A stretch of 64,000 nucleotides of DNA from Lentzea fradiae (GCF_900100955.1 NZ_FNCC01000007.1:419437-483436); one strand, 5' to 3'. Counted from the first letter of the stretch, positions 17,801 to 26,106 are shown. Notes: a model not told the origin generated them from the sequence alone. Numbers and translations are program-made.

Positions 17801-18066
17801 CCGTGACGTTCACGGACGGCACGACGGCGTCGGTGGACATCGGTTTCAGCGACTGGACGCTGGGCGGCGGATCGGCGGAACCGAGCTACGGCAACGTGAT
17901 CGTCGCCGACACTCCATACCGGAACCAGCCAGGTGGCGGCAACGAGAAGGTCGCCACGCACATCTTCGCGACGAAGACGTACGTGGCACCGGCGGGCAAG
18001 ACGCTCGCCTCCGTCGTGCTGCCGGACGACGAAAACATGCACATCTTCGCGCTGGCACTCGAATAA
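14809..18066 (+). CDS. Secreted GH92 alpha-mannosidase with C-terminal beta domains
   Basis: 1085 residues from ATG 14809; the frame is open further upstream, but this start gives an immediate signal peptide (MQRRVLTTAAVAVAMTFG, cut after ASA). GH92 catalytic region about residues 38-780: VNPFIGTTNLGNTFPGAVVP, THMSGTGCAGGSGDIP, the Glu in FVEGGSAQYTW (about 586) and GNDDLGAMSSWFVFTAMG (about 684). An Ig-like segment (about 805-900) and a beta-sandwich carbohydrate-binding-type domain to the C-terminus follow. GH92 enzymes are Ca-dependent exo-mannosidases, mostly alpha-1,2. It would trim mannan outside the cell; a second GH92 lies at 55958-58165. Confidence 0.93.
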   Translation: MQRRVLTTAAVAVAMTFGVVPASAQPQTQVVPDPAAHVNPFIGTTNLGNTFPGAVVPFGMFSFSPEASRGNTLRAAAPGGYRYDATKIRGFSLTHMSGTGCAGGSGDIPIFPHVGTVTTSPTTDATDAVYASEFSHADEVAKPGRYDVTLKSGAKAELSATERTGLARFSFPAGKPATVLVNTSKSQVGSSDAQTVVDKDKRTITGSVTSGNFCGYINQAGRRSYYTLHFVAEFDQPFTEVGTYQDNVVTPGGTTSEGGTTYGTNGWPVLGKGSGAYLGFEPGSQVNVKVGISYVSLANAKANLKAENKGQSIEDMRDNAYIAWQKQLRRIEVGGGSDDERTKFYTALYHSLLHPNLFSDVNGEYAGFDGKVRKIDKSRQKAQYGTFSGWDVYRSQLQLLTLLEPQVGSDIAQSLLNQANQNNGVWDRWTHNNGGTHVMNGDPAPIALAAISAFGGDKYDIRASLKSLVKAATVPTALDLSKEGWAVMSVGQRPSLDKYLEHKYMPSVTNAWGGAAETLEISAADFAISQLAERTGDRKIAKTFAERAQWWQNNFDPVADKTGGYIRNRDADGTWVENFTPDTGNGFVEGGSAQYTWMVTHNVAGLVESLGGRERANKRLDDFFHDEDGNWVLTGKGNGKSELDNEPSVNVPWLYNYTGQPAKTQETLRETVTTLWKNAPGGIPGNDDLGAMSSWFVFTAMGIYPQVPSRAELVLSSPLFTSVKINRGGGKDITINAPQANAATKYVQSLKVNGRASTKTWLPESFVERGGKLDFVLGKAPSSWGTGANDAPPSFRDGEQPIRHDQPYHLSVEPRQLVVEPGGSATAKVNAVKLYEGDPKATYTVTGPDSLEFTPKTGTVPGEFTVSAKDGTPQDFYDITVTVTVEGARQPVVLPETVKVAPAGSMFAAVNNVGASADETGEGDFDGGGYSYSREALAAAGLPPGGTGTVDGLTFTWPSSPPGRPDNVTAGKQTLTLSGTRVAFVGAAANGGRSKAATVTFTDGTTASVDIGFSDWTLGGGSAEPSYGNVIVADTPYRNQPGGGNEKVATHIFATKTYVAPAGKTLASVVLPDDENMHIFALALE

Positions 18067-18136
18067 CCCGGTCCTGACGAGGGTGGTTTCGGTGACCGGA
18101 ACCACCCTCGTCGGATTTCGGGCAACAGACCATACG

Positions 18137-18871
18137 ATGGGGACGGTGTTCTCGGTTTCCGAACGCGACCAAGTGCGCCGCGACCTCGTCAACGCCGCCG
18201 AGATCGACCACCGCGTGGTCGGTGCCGCGGTGACGGGTTCGGCTGCCGTGGGCAAGGAAGACCGTTGGTCGGACATCGACTTCGCGCTCTCCGTCGACAG
18301 CGAGATGGACGCTGTGGTCACCGACTGGACCGCGTTGATGTACGCATGCGACGCAGTGGGTCACGTGGACCTTCGACGCGGTTCGGTGCTGTTCCGCGTC
18401 TTCCTGATGCGGTCTTCGTTGCAGGTGGACATCGCGTTCTGGCCGTCCTCGGAGTTCGGCGCGACCGGGCCGACGTTCCAGCTGCTCTTCGGCGAGGCCA
18501 ACGACCTGCCGCAGATCGGCCCGCCCGACCGCACGGAGCTCATCGGACTCGCTTGGCTGTACGGGTTGCACGTGCGGTCGTCCCTGGCGCGCGGGCGGGT
18601 GTGGCAGGCGTTGCAGATGCTCAACGGGATGCGCGAGCACGTGATGTCGTTGCGCTGCTTGACCGAGTGCGTGCTCGCGGTGCAGGGACGCGGACTGGAC
18701 GACCTGCGCGACCCGGCCGCGTTCGCCGGGACGATCGCGAGGTCTGCCCATCCGGACGAGCTCGGCCGGGCGTTCCACGAGCTGACCGGGCTCTTGCTGG
18801 TCGAGATCACCGACGCCGGGGTGGCTCAGGCCGTCCGGGCGTTGTCGCCTGAGGCATCCGCGCCGCGCTGA
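18137..18871 (+). CDS. Nucleotidyltransferase-domain protein
   Basis: 244 residues from ATG 18137 (GTG 18148 is also possible). Minimal nucleotidyltransferase signature VTGSAAVGKEDRWSDIDFAL (about residues 33-52: GS motif and Asp-x-Asp), a third Asp in LQVDIAFWP, and a helical C-terminal half. It resembles aminoglycoside/antibiotic nucleotidyltransferase-type proteins, but the substrate is unknown. Its 3' end overlaps the convergent DUF4267 gene by 46 bases. Confidence 0.75.
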   Translation: MGTVFSVSERDQVRRDLVNAAEIDHRVVGAAVTGSAAVGKEDRWSDIDFALSVDSEMDAVVTDWTALMYACDAVGHVDLRRGSVLFRVFLMRSSLQVDIAFWPSSEFGATGPTFQLLFGEANDLPQIGPPDRTELIGLAWLYGLHVRSSLARGRVWQALQMLNGMREHVMSLRCLTECVLAVQGRGLDDLRDPAAFAGTIARSAHPDELGRAFHELTGLLLVEITDAGVAQAVRALSPEASAPR

Positions 18872-19269
18872 CCGGCGCTTGCTCGCGAGATCATCAGCTC
18901 GGCACGTTCCGGAGTCTTCTCCCGGAGCAGCAGCCCCGCTGTGATCAGCACCAGCACCGCCGCCGAACCGTGCACCGCCAACGCGTGACCGACCGTCCCG
19001 CCATGTGTCATCACGGCGACGGCGTCCCCGATGGGGATCACCGAGTCCGCCAGGACCACCCAGCCCAGCGCCCGCCGGTGCCCCATGACCAGCAGGATCA
19101 GGGCGGTCAGGCCGTACGCGATGTCGCGGACGCCCTTCACCACGTAGTAGCCGTCCGGGTCGACGATGCCGAACCCCGGCGCCGCCCACTCCCCGGCCAG
19201 CAGGTAGCTCAGGCCGAAGTAGAAGCCCGCCGCCACGACGAGCCACGACAGGATCGTGGTGATCCGCAT
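18826..19269 (-). CDS. DUF4267 integral membrane protein
   Basis: 147 residues from ATG 19269, with GGAGGGTGAC directly upstream. Four hydrophobic segments (starting ILSWLVVAAGFYFGLSYLL) and the family-like YYVVKGVRDIAYGLTALILL then RRALGWVVLADSVIPIGDAV. DUF4267 proteins are small four-helix membrane proteins of unknown function. Divergent from the TetR gene with two matching palindromes between them, so it is the likely target of that repressor. The 3' end overlaps the convergent nucleotidyltransferase gene. Confidence 0.8.
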   Translation of the reverse strand: MRITTILSWLVVAAGFYFGLSYLLAGEWAAPGFGIVDPDGYYVVKGVRDIAYGLTALILLVMGHRRALGWVVLADSVIPIGDAVAVMTHGGTVGHALAVHGSAAVLVLITAGLLLREKTPERAELMISRASAGQRGADASGDNARTA

Positions 19270-19286
19270 GTCACCCTCCAGAATTT

Positions 19287-19299
19287 CTAGCAGTGCTAG
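19287..19299. promoter_or_regulatory. TetR operator candidate 1
   Basis: CTAGCA-G-TGCTAG, a perfect 13-bp palindrome 18 bases upstream of the DUF4267 start. It matches site 2 at 12 of 13 bases; the centres are 51 bp apart. Confidence 0.75.
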
Positions 19300-19337
19300 C
19301 GACGAGAGCGACGCTAACAGAACGAGTGCTCGGAAGT

Positions 19338-19350
19338 CTAGCGGTGCTAG
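19338..19350. promoter_or_regulatory. TetR operator candidate 2
   Basis: CTAGCGGTGCTAG, one base from a perfect palindrome, 10 bases before the TetR start. It overlaps the presumed -10 element TAGATT (19348-19353), so binding would block the regulator's own leaderless promoter. Confidence 0.75.
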
Positions 19351-19360
19351 ATTCTGGAGC

Positions 19361-19948
19361 GTGGGCATCCAGAACCGGCGGGAGCGCGAGCGCGCCGAGC
19401 GCCATCAGCTGATCATCGACGCCGCTCGCGAGCTGGCGGAGGAAGAAGGCTGGGACGCGGTCACCACGCGCCGGCTCGCCGACAGGGTCGAGTACAGCCA
19501 GCCGGTGCTCTACAGCCACTTCAAGGGCAAGGACGCGATCGTGCGGGCGGTGGCGATCCAGGGGTTCGGGGTGCTGGGGCAGGAGCTGCGCAAGGCACGC
19601 CCGAGGCGGGGACAGACGCGGCTGCGTGCCACCGCGGAGGCTTACCTGGAGTTCGCGCGGAAGCGGCCGGCGCTCTACGACGCGATGTTCGTGCAGCAGA
19701 TCGACCTGTCGTTCGGCACGGAGGAGACGCCGGCGGAGCTGCGCGAGGCGTTCGCCGAGATGGTTGCGGCGGTCGAACCCGTTGTGGGGCAACGAGACCT
19801 GGAAACGTTGACCGAGGTCTACTGGAGCACCCTGCACGGCATCGCGACGCTCACGCGGAACGCGCGGCTGCGGACGGGCGAGCACGAGGCCCGGTTGGAG
19901 CTGGCGCTAGGTGCGCTCAGCCTGGCACAGCAGGAAGACCGGCCGTGA
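19361..19948 (+). CDS. TetR family transcriptional regulator
   Basis: 195 residues from GTG 19361. TAGATT lies 7 bases upstream, as for a leaderless mRNA; a GGAG one base from the start is too close to serve as a ribosome site. N-terminal HTH at about residues 12-60 (IIDAARELAEEEGWDAVTTR, VEYSQPVLYSHFKGKDAIV), then a helical ligand-binding domain with FARKRPALYDAMF and a WSTLHGIATL helix (TetR_C type). Two CTAGC palindromes upstream mark it as an autorepressor and repressor of the divergent DUF4267 gene. The 3' end overlaps the convergent methyltransferase gene by 42 bases. Confidence 0.9.
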   Translation: MGIQNRRERERAERHQLIIDAARELAEEEGWDAVTTRRLADRVEYSQPVLYSHFKGKDAIVRAVAIQGFGVLGQELRKARPRRGQTRLRATAEAYLEFARKRPALYDAMFVQQIDLSFGTEETPAELREAFAEMVAAVEPVVGQRDLETLTEVYWSTLHGIATLTRNARLRTGEHEARLELALGALSLAQQEDRP

Positions 19949-21064
19949 CCCCACGCGGGTGAGGACGACGGTGGCCTCGGAAGAACCGGAGAGCTTGAGG
20001 CGCTTGCGCAACGTGTTCGGGTCGACGTCCAGGCCGCGCACCAGGATCTCCAGCCGTCCGACGCCCCGGGTCCGCAGCAGGGACTTGAGCGACTTCTCCG
20101 TGTAGTGGCCGTGTTCGAGCACGCGGAACGCACGGATGCCGGGCGGCGGGGCGTCCCCGCTGAGGTAGGCGATGCGTTCGTCGAGCTGCCACAGGCCGTG
20201 GCGGGCCGCGTAGTGGCGGACCAGGCCCGCACGCACGACCGCGCCGTCCGGGTCGACGAGCCACGCACCGGGTGGGGCGACGGGGCAGTCATCGGGTTCG
20301 GCGTCGGTGAGCGTCCACGACGACGAGCCGTGCAGCACGGACGCGCGGCGCGAAACCCCTGGCGTGGCGAGACCTCTCGTCCACAGGCATGCTTCGCGGA
20401 CCGCGCCGTCGAGCGACACGACCTCGATCTCGTCGGCCCACGGCGCCACCGCGAAGTCGATGCCGGGAGCGCACTTCACCGCGAGGTCGACGCCCGCGTA
20501 GACGGACGCCAGCTCGTCCAGCGGCGGCACGAAGTCCGACGGGTTCCACTTGCGGCGCCCGGCGGAGTCACGGCGGGCCGGGTCGGCGGTGACGGCACCC
20601 GCGCGCGACACCGGCCGCAACGCGTCGGCCCGCACCACGAGCCGGCCGGGAACGTTGTTGCGCGCCATCGCGAGCCGCACCGGGTCGAGGTCGGAGCCCA
20701 CGCAACGGGCGGCGACCTGGCTCAGCGCGAAGAGGTCGGCGCCGATGGAGCACGTGACGTCGTGGACGTCACGACCGGCGAACCTCGCCGCGCGGTGCCG
20801 GGCGACGGCGGACGCGGTGGCCTGCTGCAGGGCGTCGTCGGTGAAGAGCCACGACGAGGGCGAGTCGAGCTTGGCCGCGGCGCGACGGCGCAGCAACACC
20901 GTCTCCACGACCGGCGCGAACGACTCGCCGAGCAGCTTGCGGGCCACGCCGACGTCGTGCAGGCGGGACGAGTCCGTGAACGGCAACGCGTCCACCTCGG
21001 CCAGCGCGGCGGTTCCGGCGGCGGAGCGCAGGAACGCCACGTCGGACGAGGTGAACGCGTACAC
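19907..21064 (-). CDS. SAM-dependent methyltransferase with THUMP-like domain, Rv3037c-like
   Basis: 385 residues from GTG 21064. An N-terminal helical part (VARKLLGESFAPVVETVLLR) precedes a Rossmann methyltransferase core: VHDVTCSIGADLFALSQVA, VGSDLDPVRLAMARNNVPG, and VTADPARRDSAGRR at the catalytic loop. The C-terminal third (GVGRLEILVRGLDVDPNTLR then KRLKL) is the THUMP-like domain. Mycobacterial Rv3037c has this make-up and has been listed as a second MGLP methyltransferase candidate; an RNA substrate is equally possible from the THUMP-like part. Four bases separate it from the next methyltransferase in the same operon. Confidence 0.8.
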   Translation of the reverse strand: MYAFTSSDVAFLRSAAGTAALAEVDALPFTDSSRLHDVGVARKLLGESFAPVVETVLLRRRAAAKLDSPSSWLFTDDALQQATASAVARHRAARFAGRDVHDVTCSIGADLFALSQVAARCVGSDLDPVRLAMARNNVPGRLVVRADALRPVSRAGAVTADPARRDSAGRRKWNPSDFVPPLDELASVYAGVDLAVKCAPGIDFAVAPWADEIEVVSLDGAVREACLWTRGLATPGVSRRASVLHGSSSWTLTDAEPDDCPVAPPGAWLVDPDGAVVRAGLVRHYAARHGLWQLDERIAYLSGDAPPPGIRAFRVLEHGHYTEKSLKSLLRTRGVGRLEILVRGLDVDPNTLRKRLKLSGSSEATVVLTRVGSRPVFLLCQAERT

Positions 21065-21068
21065 CGGG

Positions 21069-22025
21069 TCAGGCGGGCTTCTCGCCGGCGATCGCCACGT
21101 TGTAGAAGACCTCGCGCGGCAGGACCTTCGACAGCACGTTCTGGTCGAGCCACGAGAGGTTCTGCCAGGTGCGGTAGGCGAACATCGCCCAGCCGAAGCC
21201 CAGCTTCTCGCGCGGCACGGCGGCCTCGAACGTGCGCACCGGCCAGCCGAACAGCGCGGCCGACAGCTCGTCGGTCACCGCGCGGACGGCCACGGCACCG
21301 GCACGGCGGGCCGTCGCCTCCAGCTGGTCCGGGTCGAACGTGTGCAGGTCGACCACGGCCTCCAGCGCGGCGGCGCGGGAGGACTCGTCGAGCTCCTCCT
21401 GCGAGCGGCGCCAGCCGTTGAGCACCGGCACGGCCTTGGTGACGTTGGTGGTGAGCCACCACGTCGCCTGGCCGAGCTTGCGGGCGTAGAAGTTGCCGAT
21501 GTTCGTCGGGTCGCCCGCGAACACGAACCTGCCGCCCGGCTTCAGCACGCGCAGCACCTCGCGCATCGCGCCCTCGACGTCCGGGATGTGGTGCAGCACG
21601 GCGTGACCGACGACGAGGTCGAACGTGTTGTCCTCGTACGGGATCCGCTCGGCGTCGGCGACCCTGCCGTCCACGTCGAGGCCGAGGTTCTGCGCGTTGC
21701 GCAGCGCGACCTCGACCATGCCGGGCGACAGGTCGGTGACCGAGCCCTTCTTGATCACGCCGCCCTGCATGAGGTTCAGCAGGAAGAAGCCGGTGCCGCA
21801 GCCCAGCTCCAGGGCGTGCTCGTACGGGCCCACGTCACCGGCCGCGGCGCGGAACCGGTCCGTGGCGTAGGTGATGCAGCGCTCGTCGTAGGAGATCGAC
21901 CACTTCTCGTCGTAGGTGCCCGCCTCCCAGTCGTGGTAGAGCACCTGCGCGAGCTTGGTGTCCTTGTAGGCCGCCTCGACCTCTTCGGCCGTCGCGTGCG
22001 GGTTGGGTGCCGGGTCAGTTGCCAC
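21069..22025 (-). CDS. Class I SAM-dependent methyltransferase, Rv3038c-like
   Basis: 318 residues from GTG 22025. Motif I HALELGCGTGFFLLNLMQGG (about residue 70), acidic SVTDLSPGMVEVA, and VVGHAVLHHIPDVEGAMREV then LKPGG. The C-terminal 120 residues form a helical lid with a Trp/Phe-rich end. The start lies inside the 3' end of the enoyl-CoA hydratase gene (11-base overlap), which indicates one transcript. Mycobacterial Rv3038c occupies the same slot, between the THUMP-like protein and EchA17. Substrate unknown. Confidence 0.82.
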   Translation of the reverse strand: MATDPAPNPHATAEEVEAAYKDTKLAQVLYHDWEAGTYDEKWSISYDERCITYATDRFRAAAGDVGPYEHALELGCGTGFFLLNLMQGGVIKKGSVTDLSPGMVEVALRNAQNLGLDVDGRVADAERIPYEDNTFDLVVGHAVLHHIPDVEGAMREVLRVLKPGGRFVFAGDPTNIGNFYARKLGQATWWLTTNVTKAVPVLNGWRRSQEELDESSRAAALEAVVDLHTFDPDQLEATARRAGAVAVRAVTDELSAALFGWPVRTFEAAVPREKLGFGWAMFAYRTWQNLSWLDQNVLSKVLPREVFYNVAIAGEKPA

Positions 22026-22797
22026 TGAACTTCGCCTTTCCGGGCCCGTTCTCGATGAACGACTGCACGCCCGCCTTCTTGTCCTCGGTCGCGAACAGGG
22101 CCGCGAACAGGTGGCTCTCGAGCTTGAGACCCGACTCGAGGTCGGTGTCGAGACCGCCGTCGACCGCGGCCTTCGTCGCCGCCAGCGCGAGCACCGGCCC
22201 GTTCACGAACTGCTTCGCCCAGCGCACCGCGGCCGCGTACACGTCGTCGGGGGCGACGACCTCGTCGACCATGCCGAGCTCCAGCGCCTCCTGGGCGCCG
22301 ACGAACCGGCCGGTGTAGAGCAGGTCCTTCGTCTTCGCCGGGCCGATCAGCCGGGCGAGGCGCTGCGTGCCGCCACCGCCGGGGATCAGGCCGAGCAGGA
22401 TCTCGGGCTGGCCGACCTTCGCGTTGTCACCGGCGATGCGGCGGTCGCAGCCGAGCGCGACCTCGAAGCCGCCGCCCAGCGCGTAGCCGGTGATCGCGGC
22501 CACGGTCGGCTTGGGGATCGTGGCGATCGCGCCGAGCGCGTCCGACAGGCTCTTGGCCCGCAGCGTCATCTCGGCGTGGGAGATCTGTGCGAACTCCTTG
22601 ACGTCCGCGCCGGCCGCGAAGACCTTCTCGCCGCCGTAGACGATGACCGCGTAGACGTCCGGACGTTCGGCGGCCTCCTTGGCCGCGGCCTGCAGCTCTG
22701 TCTGCACCTGCCGGTTCAGGGCGTTCATCGGCGGCCGCTCCAAGCGGATCGTGCCGATCCCGTCCTCGACTTCCAGCCTCACAAACTCAGCAGTCAC
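22015..22797 (-). CDS. Enoyl-CoA hydratase/isomerase family protein, EchA17-like
   Basis: 260 residues from GTG 22797, with GGGAGG 5 bases upstream. Crotonase fold: first oxyanion strand FAAGADVKEFAQ, second AITGYALGGGFEVALGCDRR (Gly-Gly pair), and the active-site Glu in GQPEILLGLIPGGGGTQRL. It hydrates trans-2-enoyl-CoA in beta-oxidation or a related acyl pathway. First gene of the operon with the two methyltransferases. A GTTAC...GTAAC palindrome lies 38 bases upstream and may bind an acyl-CoA-responsive TetR protein. Confidence 0.9.
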   Translation of the reverse strand: MTAEFVRLEVEDGIGTIRLERPPMNALNRQVQTELQAAAKEAAERPDVYAVIVYGGEKVFAAGADVKEFAQISHAEMTLRAKSLSDALGAIATIPKPTVAAITGYALGGGFEVALGCDRRIAGDNAKVGQPEILLGLIPGGGGTQRLARLIGPAKTKDLLYTGRFVGAQEALELGMVDEVVAPDDVYAAAVRWAKQFVNGPVLALAATKAAVDGGLDTDLESGLKLESHLFAALFATEDKKAGVQSFIENGPGKAKFSGN

Positions 22798-22834
22798 GCG
22801 GCCCTCCCAAAGTTCGTCGCGACGACGGTGTCAC

Positions 22835-22850
22835 GTTACTCCTCGGTAAC
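22835..22850. promoter_or_regulatory. Palindromic operator candidate upstream of the enoyl-CoA hydratase
   Basis: GTTAC and GTAAC arms with a 6-base centre (16 bp overall) between the ABC ATPase stop and the enoyl-CoA hydratase start. The TTACT-N2-CGGTAA shape recalls actinobacterial fatty-acid TetR operators; this is a resemblance only. Confidence 0.45.
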
Positions 22851-22854
22851 TTCG

Positions 22855-23658
22855 CTACACCTTCCGGCGTGCGAAGAACCGGTCGCCCGACTTTTGCAGC
22901 TCCAGGTCCTGGCCGAACGTCTTTGAGAGGTTTTCCTCAGTCATCACGTCGTCCAGCAGGCCCTGGGCCACGACCGAGCCCTCGCGCAGCAGCAGGGCGT
23001 GCGTGAAGCCCGGCGGGATCTCCTCCACGTGGTGCGTGACCAGCACCATCGCGGGCGCGTCCGGGTCGAGCGCCAGCTCCGACAGCTTCGCCACGAGGTC
23101 CTCGCGGCCGCCGAGGTCGAGACCCGCGGCGGGCTCGTCGAGCAGCAGCATCTCCGGGTCCGTCATCAGGGCGCGGGCGATCAGCGTGCGCTTGCGCTCG
23201 CCCTCGCTGAGCGTGCCGTAGAGGCGGTCGGCCAGGTGCCCGATGCCGAGGGTGCCGAGCAGCTCGCGGGCGCGGTCGGTGTCCTGCTTGCCGTACTCCT
23301 CGCGCCAGCGCCCGAGCACCGCGTAGCCGGCGGAGACGACCAGGTCGACGACCTTCTCGTCGGCGGGCACCCTGCCGTTCAGCGCCGCGGAGCACAGGCC
23401 GATGCGCGGCTTGAGCTCCTGCACGTCGGTCTTGCCGAGGCGTTCACCCAGCAGGTGGACCTTGCCCCTCGTCGGGTGCAGGTCGGCGCTGGAGAGCCTC
23501 AGCAGGGTCGTCTTGCCGGCCCCGTTCGGGCCGAGCACCACCCACCGCTCGTCCAGCTCCACGCTCCAGTCGATGTTGCCGACCAGCGTGTTCTTCCCTC
23601 GACGGACCGACACGCCCGCCATGTGCACGACCAGATCTGTCACGTCGACGTCCGCCAC
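22855..23658 (-). CDS. ABC transporter ATP-binding protein, Rv3041c-like
   Basis: 267 residues if it starts at GTG 23658, which puts the ABC domain near the N-terminus; the frame stays open to 23757 but the extra residues are low-complexity. Walker A LGPNGAGKTTLLRL, signature TLSEGERKRTLIARAL, Walker B MLLLDEPAAGLD and the switch His in LVTHHVEEIP. No permease gene adjoins it. It precedes the enoyl-CoA hydratase/methyltransferase operon in the same orientation, as Rv3041c does in mycobacteria, with the intervening Nudix gene (Rv3040c) absent here. Role unknown. Confidence 0.87.
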   Translation of the reverse strand: MADVDVTDLVVHMAGVSVRRGKNTLVGNIDWSVELDERWVVLGPNGAGKTTLLRLSSADLHPTRGKVHLLGERLGKTDVQELKPRIGLCSAALNGRVPADEKVVDLVVSAGYAVLGRWREEYGKQDTDRARELLGTLGIGHLADRLYGTLSEGERKRTLIARALMTDPEMLLLDEPAAGLDLGGREDLVAKLSELALDPDAPAMVLVTHHVEEIPPGFTHALLLREGSVVAQGLLDDVMTEENLSKTFGQDLELQKSGDRFFARRKV

Positions 23659-23786
23659 GGCCCCATTGTCCCCAACGGCCACCGGCGGGTCCTGCAGCGG
23701 GGTGTCCCTCGGGACGCGCGGCGCCGCTGCGCCGCCTGTGTGAACTCTCGAGTTCATTGTCGGTGGCGGATGCCAAGATCGGGGGC

Positions 23787-25901
23787 ATGGCTACTCGACC
23801 CGAGTCCGAGGTGCTGGCAGGCCGGCCGTTCCCGCTGGGGGCGCACGCCGAGGCAGGCGGTGTCCGCTTCGCGGTGACATCGCTCGTCGCCGACGCCGTC
23901 GAGGTGTGCCTGATCGACGACGAGGGCACCGAGAAACGGGTGGAGCTGACCGAACGGACGTTCGGCGTCTGGCACGGTCTCGTGCCCGGCGTCACGCCCG
24001 GCCAGAAGTACGGCTTCCGGGTGCACGGGCCGTACGACGCGGCCCGCGGGCTGCGCTGCAACCCGGCGAAGCTGCTGGTCGACCCGTACGCGCGGCAGAT
24101 CACCGGCAAGATCACGAACCTGGAGGCCGCGCTCGGGTACGTGGGCGACCCGATGCACGGGCCGCCGTCGGTGGCCGACTCGCTGGGGTCGGTGCCGCTG
24201 TCGGTCGTGAGCTCACCCGGTGGGGCGAACACGGGCGTGAAGCCCGAGGTCCCGTTCGAGGAGACGGTGATCTACGAGCTGCACGTCAAGGGCTTCACGA
24301 AGAACCACCCGGACATCCCGCCGCGGCTGCGCGGCACCTACCTGGGCCTCGCGCACCCGGCGGCGGTCGAGCACCTCGCCCGGCTGGGCGTCACCACGGT
24401 CGAGCTGCTGCCGGTGCAGGCGTTCCAGGACGAGCCGTCGCTGATCAGCAGGGGCGCGTCCAACTACTGGGGCTACTCGCCGCTGGCCTACTGCGCGCCG
24501 CACGCCGCCTACGCGAGCGAGCCGGGCAACGAGGTGCAGGAGTTCCGGACGATGGTGTCCGCGCTGCACGCGGCGGGCATCGAGGTGCTGATCGACGTCG
24601 TCTACAACCACACCTGCGAGGGCGGGCCGGACGGGCCGACGATCTGCTTCCGCGGGTTCGACGCGCCGGGCTACTACCTGCACGCGGGTGGCGGCAGCAC
24701 GGTCGACATCACCGGCTGCGGCAACACCCTCGACGCCGGGTCGCCGCAGGTCGTGCGACTGGTGACGGACTCGCTGCGGTACTGGGCGGAGGAGATGGGC
24801 GTCGACGGGTTCCGGTTCGACCTGGCCTCGACGATGGGCAGGCCGGGCGGCGGCTTCTTCGACCGCGACTCGGCGCTGCTCACCGCCATCACCACCGACC
24901 CGGTGCTGTGCCGGTCGAAGCTGATCGCCGAGCCGTGGGACGCGACCGGCGACGGCTACCGCGTCGGCGACTTCGGCGTGCAGTGGGCCGAGTGGAACGG
25001 CCGCTACCGCGACACGGTCCGCGACTTCTGGCGCGGCCACACGTCGGTGCGCGACCTCGCCTACCGGCTCTCCGGCTCGTCCGACCTGTACGCGGACGAC
25101 CTGCGCAGGCCGTGGCAGTCGATCAACTTCATCACCGCGCACGACGGGTTCACGCTGCGCGACCTCGTCTCGTACAACGACAAGCACAACGAGGAGAACG
25201 GCGAGGACAACCGCGACGGCACGAACGACAACAGGTCGTGGAACTGCGGCACCGAGGGTGAGACGTCCGACCCGGAGATCCTCGCGCTGCGCACCAGGCA
25301 GGCGCGGAACCTGCTGGCCACGCTGCTGCTGTCGACCGGCACGCCGATGATGACCGCGGGCGACGAGATGTGGCGCACCCAGGGCGGCAACAACAACGCC
25401 TACTGCCTGGACAACGCGGTGTCGTGGGTCGACTGGACCGAGACCGAGGCGGGCAAGACGCTGCTGGGCTTCACCCAGCGCCTGATCGAGCTGCGCGCGT
25501 CCTCCCCCGCGCTGCGGCAGCCGCAGTTCTTCGAGGGCCGCACCACGCCCAGCGGCAACCCGGACCTGGTGTGGTTCCGGCCGGACGGCCGCGAGATGGC
25601 CGAGACCGACTGGTTCGACGAGGGCCGCCGCACGCTCGGCATGTTCGTCGACGGCTCCAACTGCATGTCCCGCACGCGCGAGGGCGAGCTCGTGTCCGAC
25701 GACTCGTGGCTGCTGCTGATGCACGCGGGCGCCGAGCCGATCACCGTGACGCTGCCGCACGAGCGGTACGGGCAGTCGTTCGAGCCGTACCTCGACACGA
25801 CGACGCCGGACGGCTCCCCCACCGCCCCCGGCGCGCTGGCGCCCCGCGCGGAGGTGGAGGTGGGCGCGAGGTCGTTGGTGCTGCTCAGGGTGCCTCGCTG
25901 A
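23787..25901 (+). CDS. glgX: Glycogen debranching enzyme GlgX (GH13)
   Basis: 704 residues from ATG 23787, a normal length. N-terminal CBM48 module ([20 protein letters not shown], then [19 protein letters not shown]), then the GH13 barrel: [10 protein letters not shown], nucleophile Asp in [11 protein letters not shown] (about 342), acid/base Glu in KLIAEPWDA (about 380) and the third Asp in [11 protein letters not shown] (about 451). It removes alpha-1,6 side chains left after phosphorylase, so it works with glgP at 28370-30961. Divergent from the ABC ATPase gene; monocistronic by spacing. Confidence 0.95.
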   Translation: MATRPESEVLAGRPFPLGAHAEAGGVRFAVTSLVADAVEVCLIDDEGTEKRVELTERTFGVWHGLVPGVTPGQKYGFRVHGPYDAARGLRCNPAKLLVDPYARQITGKITNLEAALGYVGDPMHGPPSVADSLGSVPLSVVSSPGGANTGVKPEVPFEETVIYELHVKGFTKNHPDIPPRLRGTYLGLAHPAAVEHLARLGVTTVELLPVQAFQDEPSLISRGASNYWGYSPLAYCAPHAAYASEPGNEVQEFRTMVSALHAAGIEVLIDVVYNHTCEGGPDGPTICFRGFDAPGYYLHAGGGSTVDITGCGNTLDAGSPQVVRLVTDSLRYWAEEMGVDGFRFDLASTMGRPGGGFFDRDSALLTAITTDPVLCRSKLIAEPWDATGDGYRVGDFGVQWAEWNGRYRDTVRDFWRGHTSVRDLAYRLSGSSDLYADDLRRPWQSINFITAHDGFTLRDLVSYNDKHNEENGEDNRDGTNDNRSWNCGTEGETSDPEILALRTRQARNLLATLLLSTGTPMMTAGDEMWRTQGGNNNAYCLDNAVSWVDWTETEAGKTLLGFTQRLIELRASSPALRQPQFFEGRTTPSGNPDLVWFRPDGREMAETDWFDEGRRTLGMFVDGSNCMSRTREGELVSDDSWLLLMHAGAEPITVTLPHERYGQSFEPYLDTTTPDGSPTAPGALAPRAEVEVGARSLVLLRVPR

Positions 25902-26106
25902 TCACCTGGTGGACGCTCCAGACAGGCTCCGGCTCGGTCTGGCACCATCACGGAGTGCTGGTCTACTCCTGGACGGACCGCGCGATCGACCTCGTTCTCG
26001 TGGCGTCGTGCGGGTGTAGCTCGACGCGACGCACGCGCTGACAACGCGCTCCGCGTCGCGTCTTGATCGCTACCCCGTACCGACGTGGCTTTCAGGAGCG
26101 AGTCCG

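Noticed and set aside
23659..23757. Longer ABC ATPase with a 33-residue N-terminal extension
   Set aside because: The extension is low-complexity and overlaps the promoter side of glgX; GTG 23658 suits the family.
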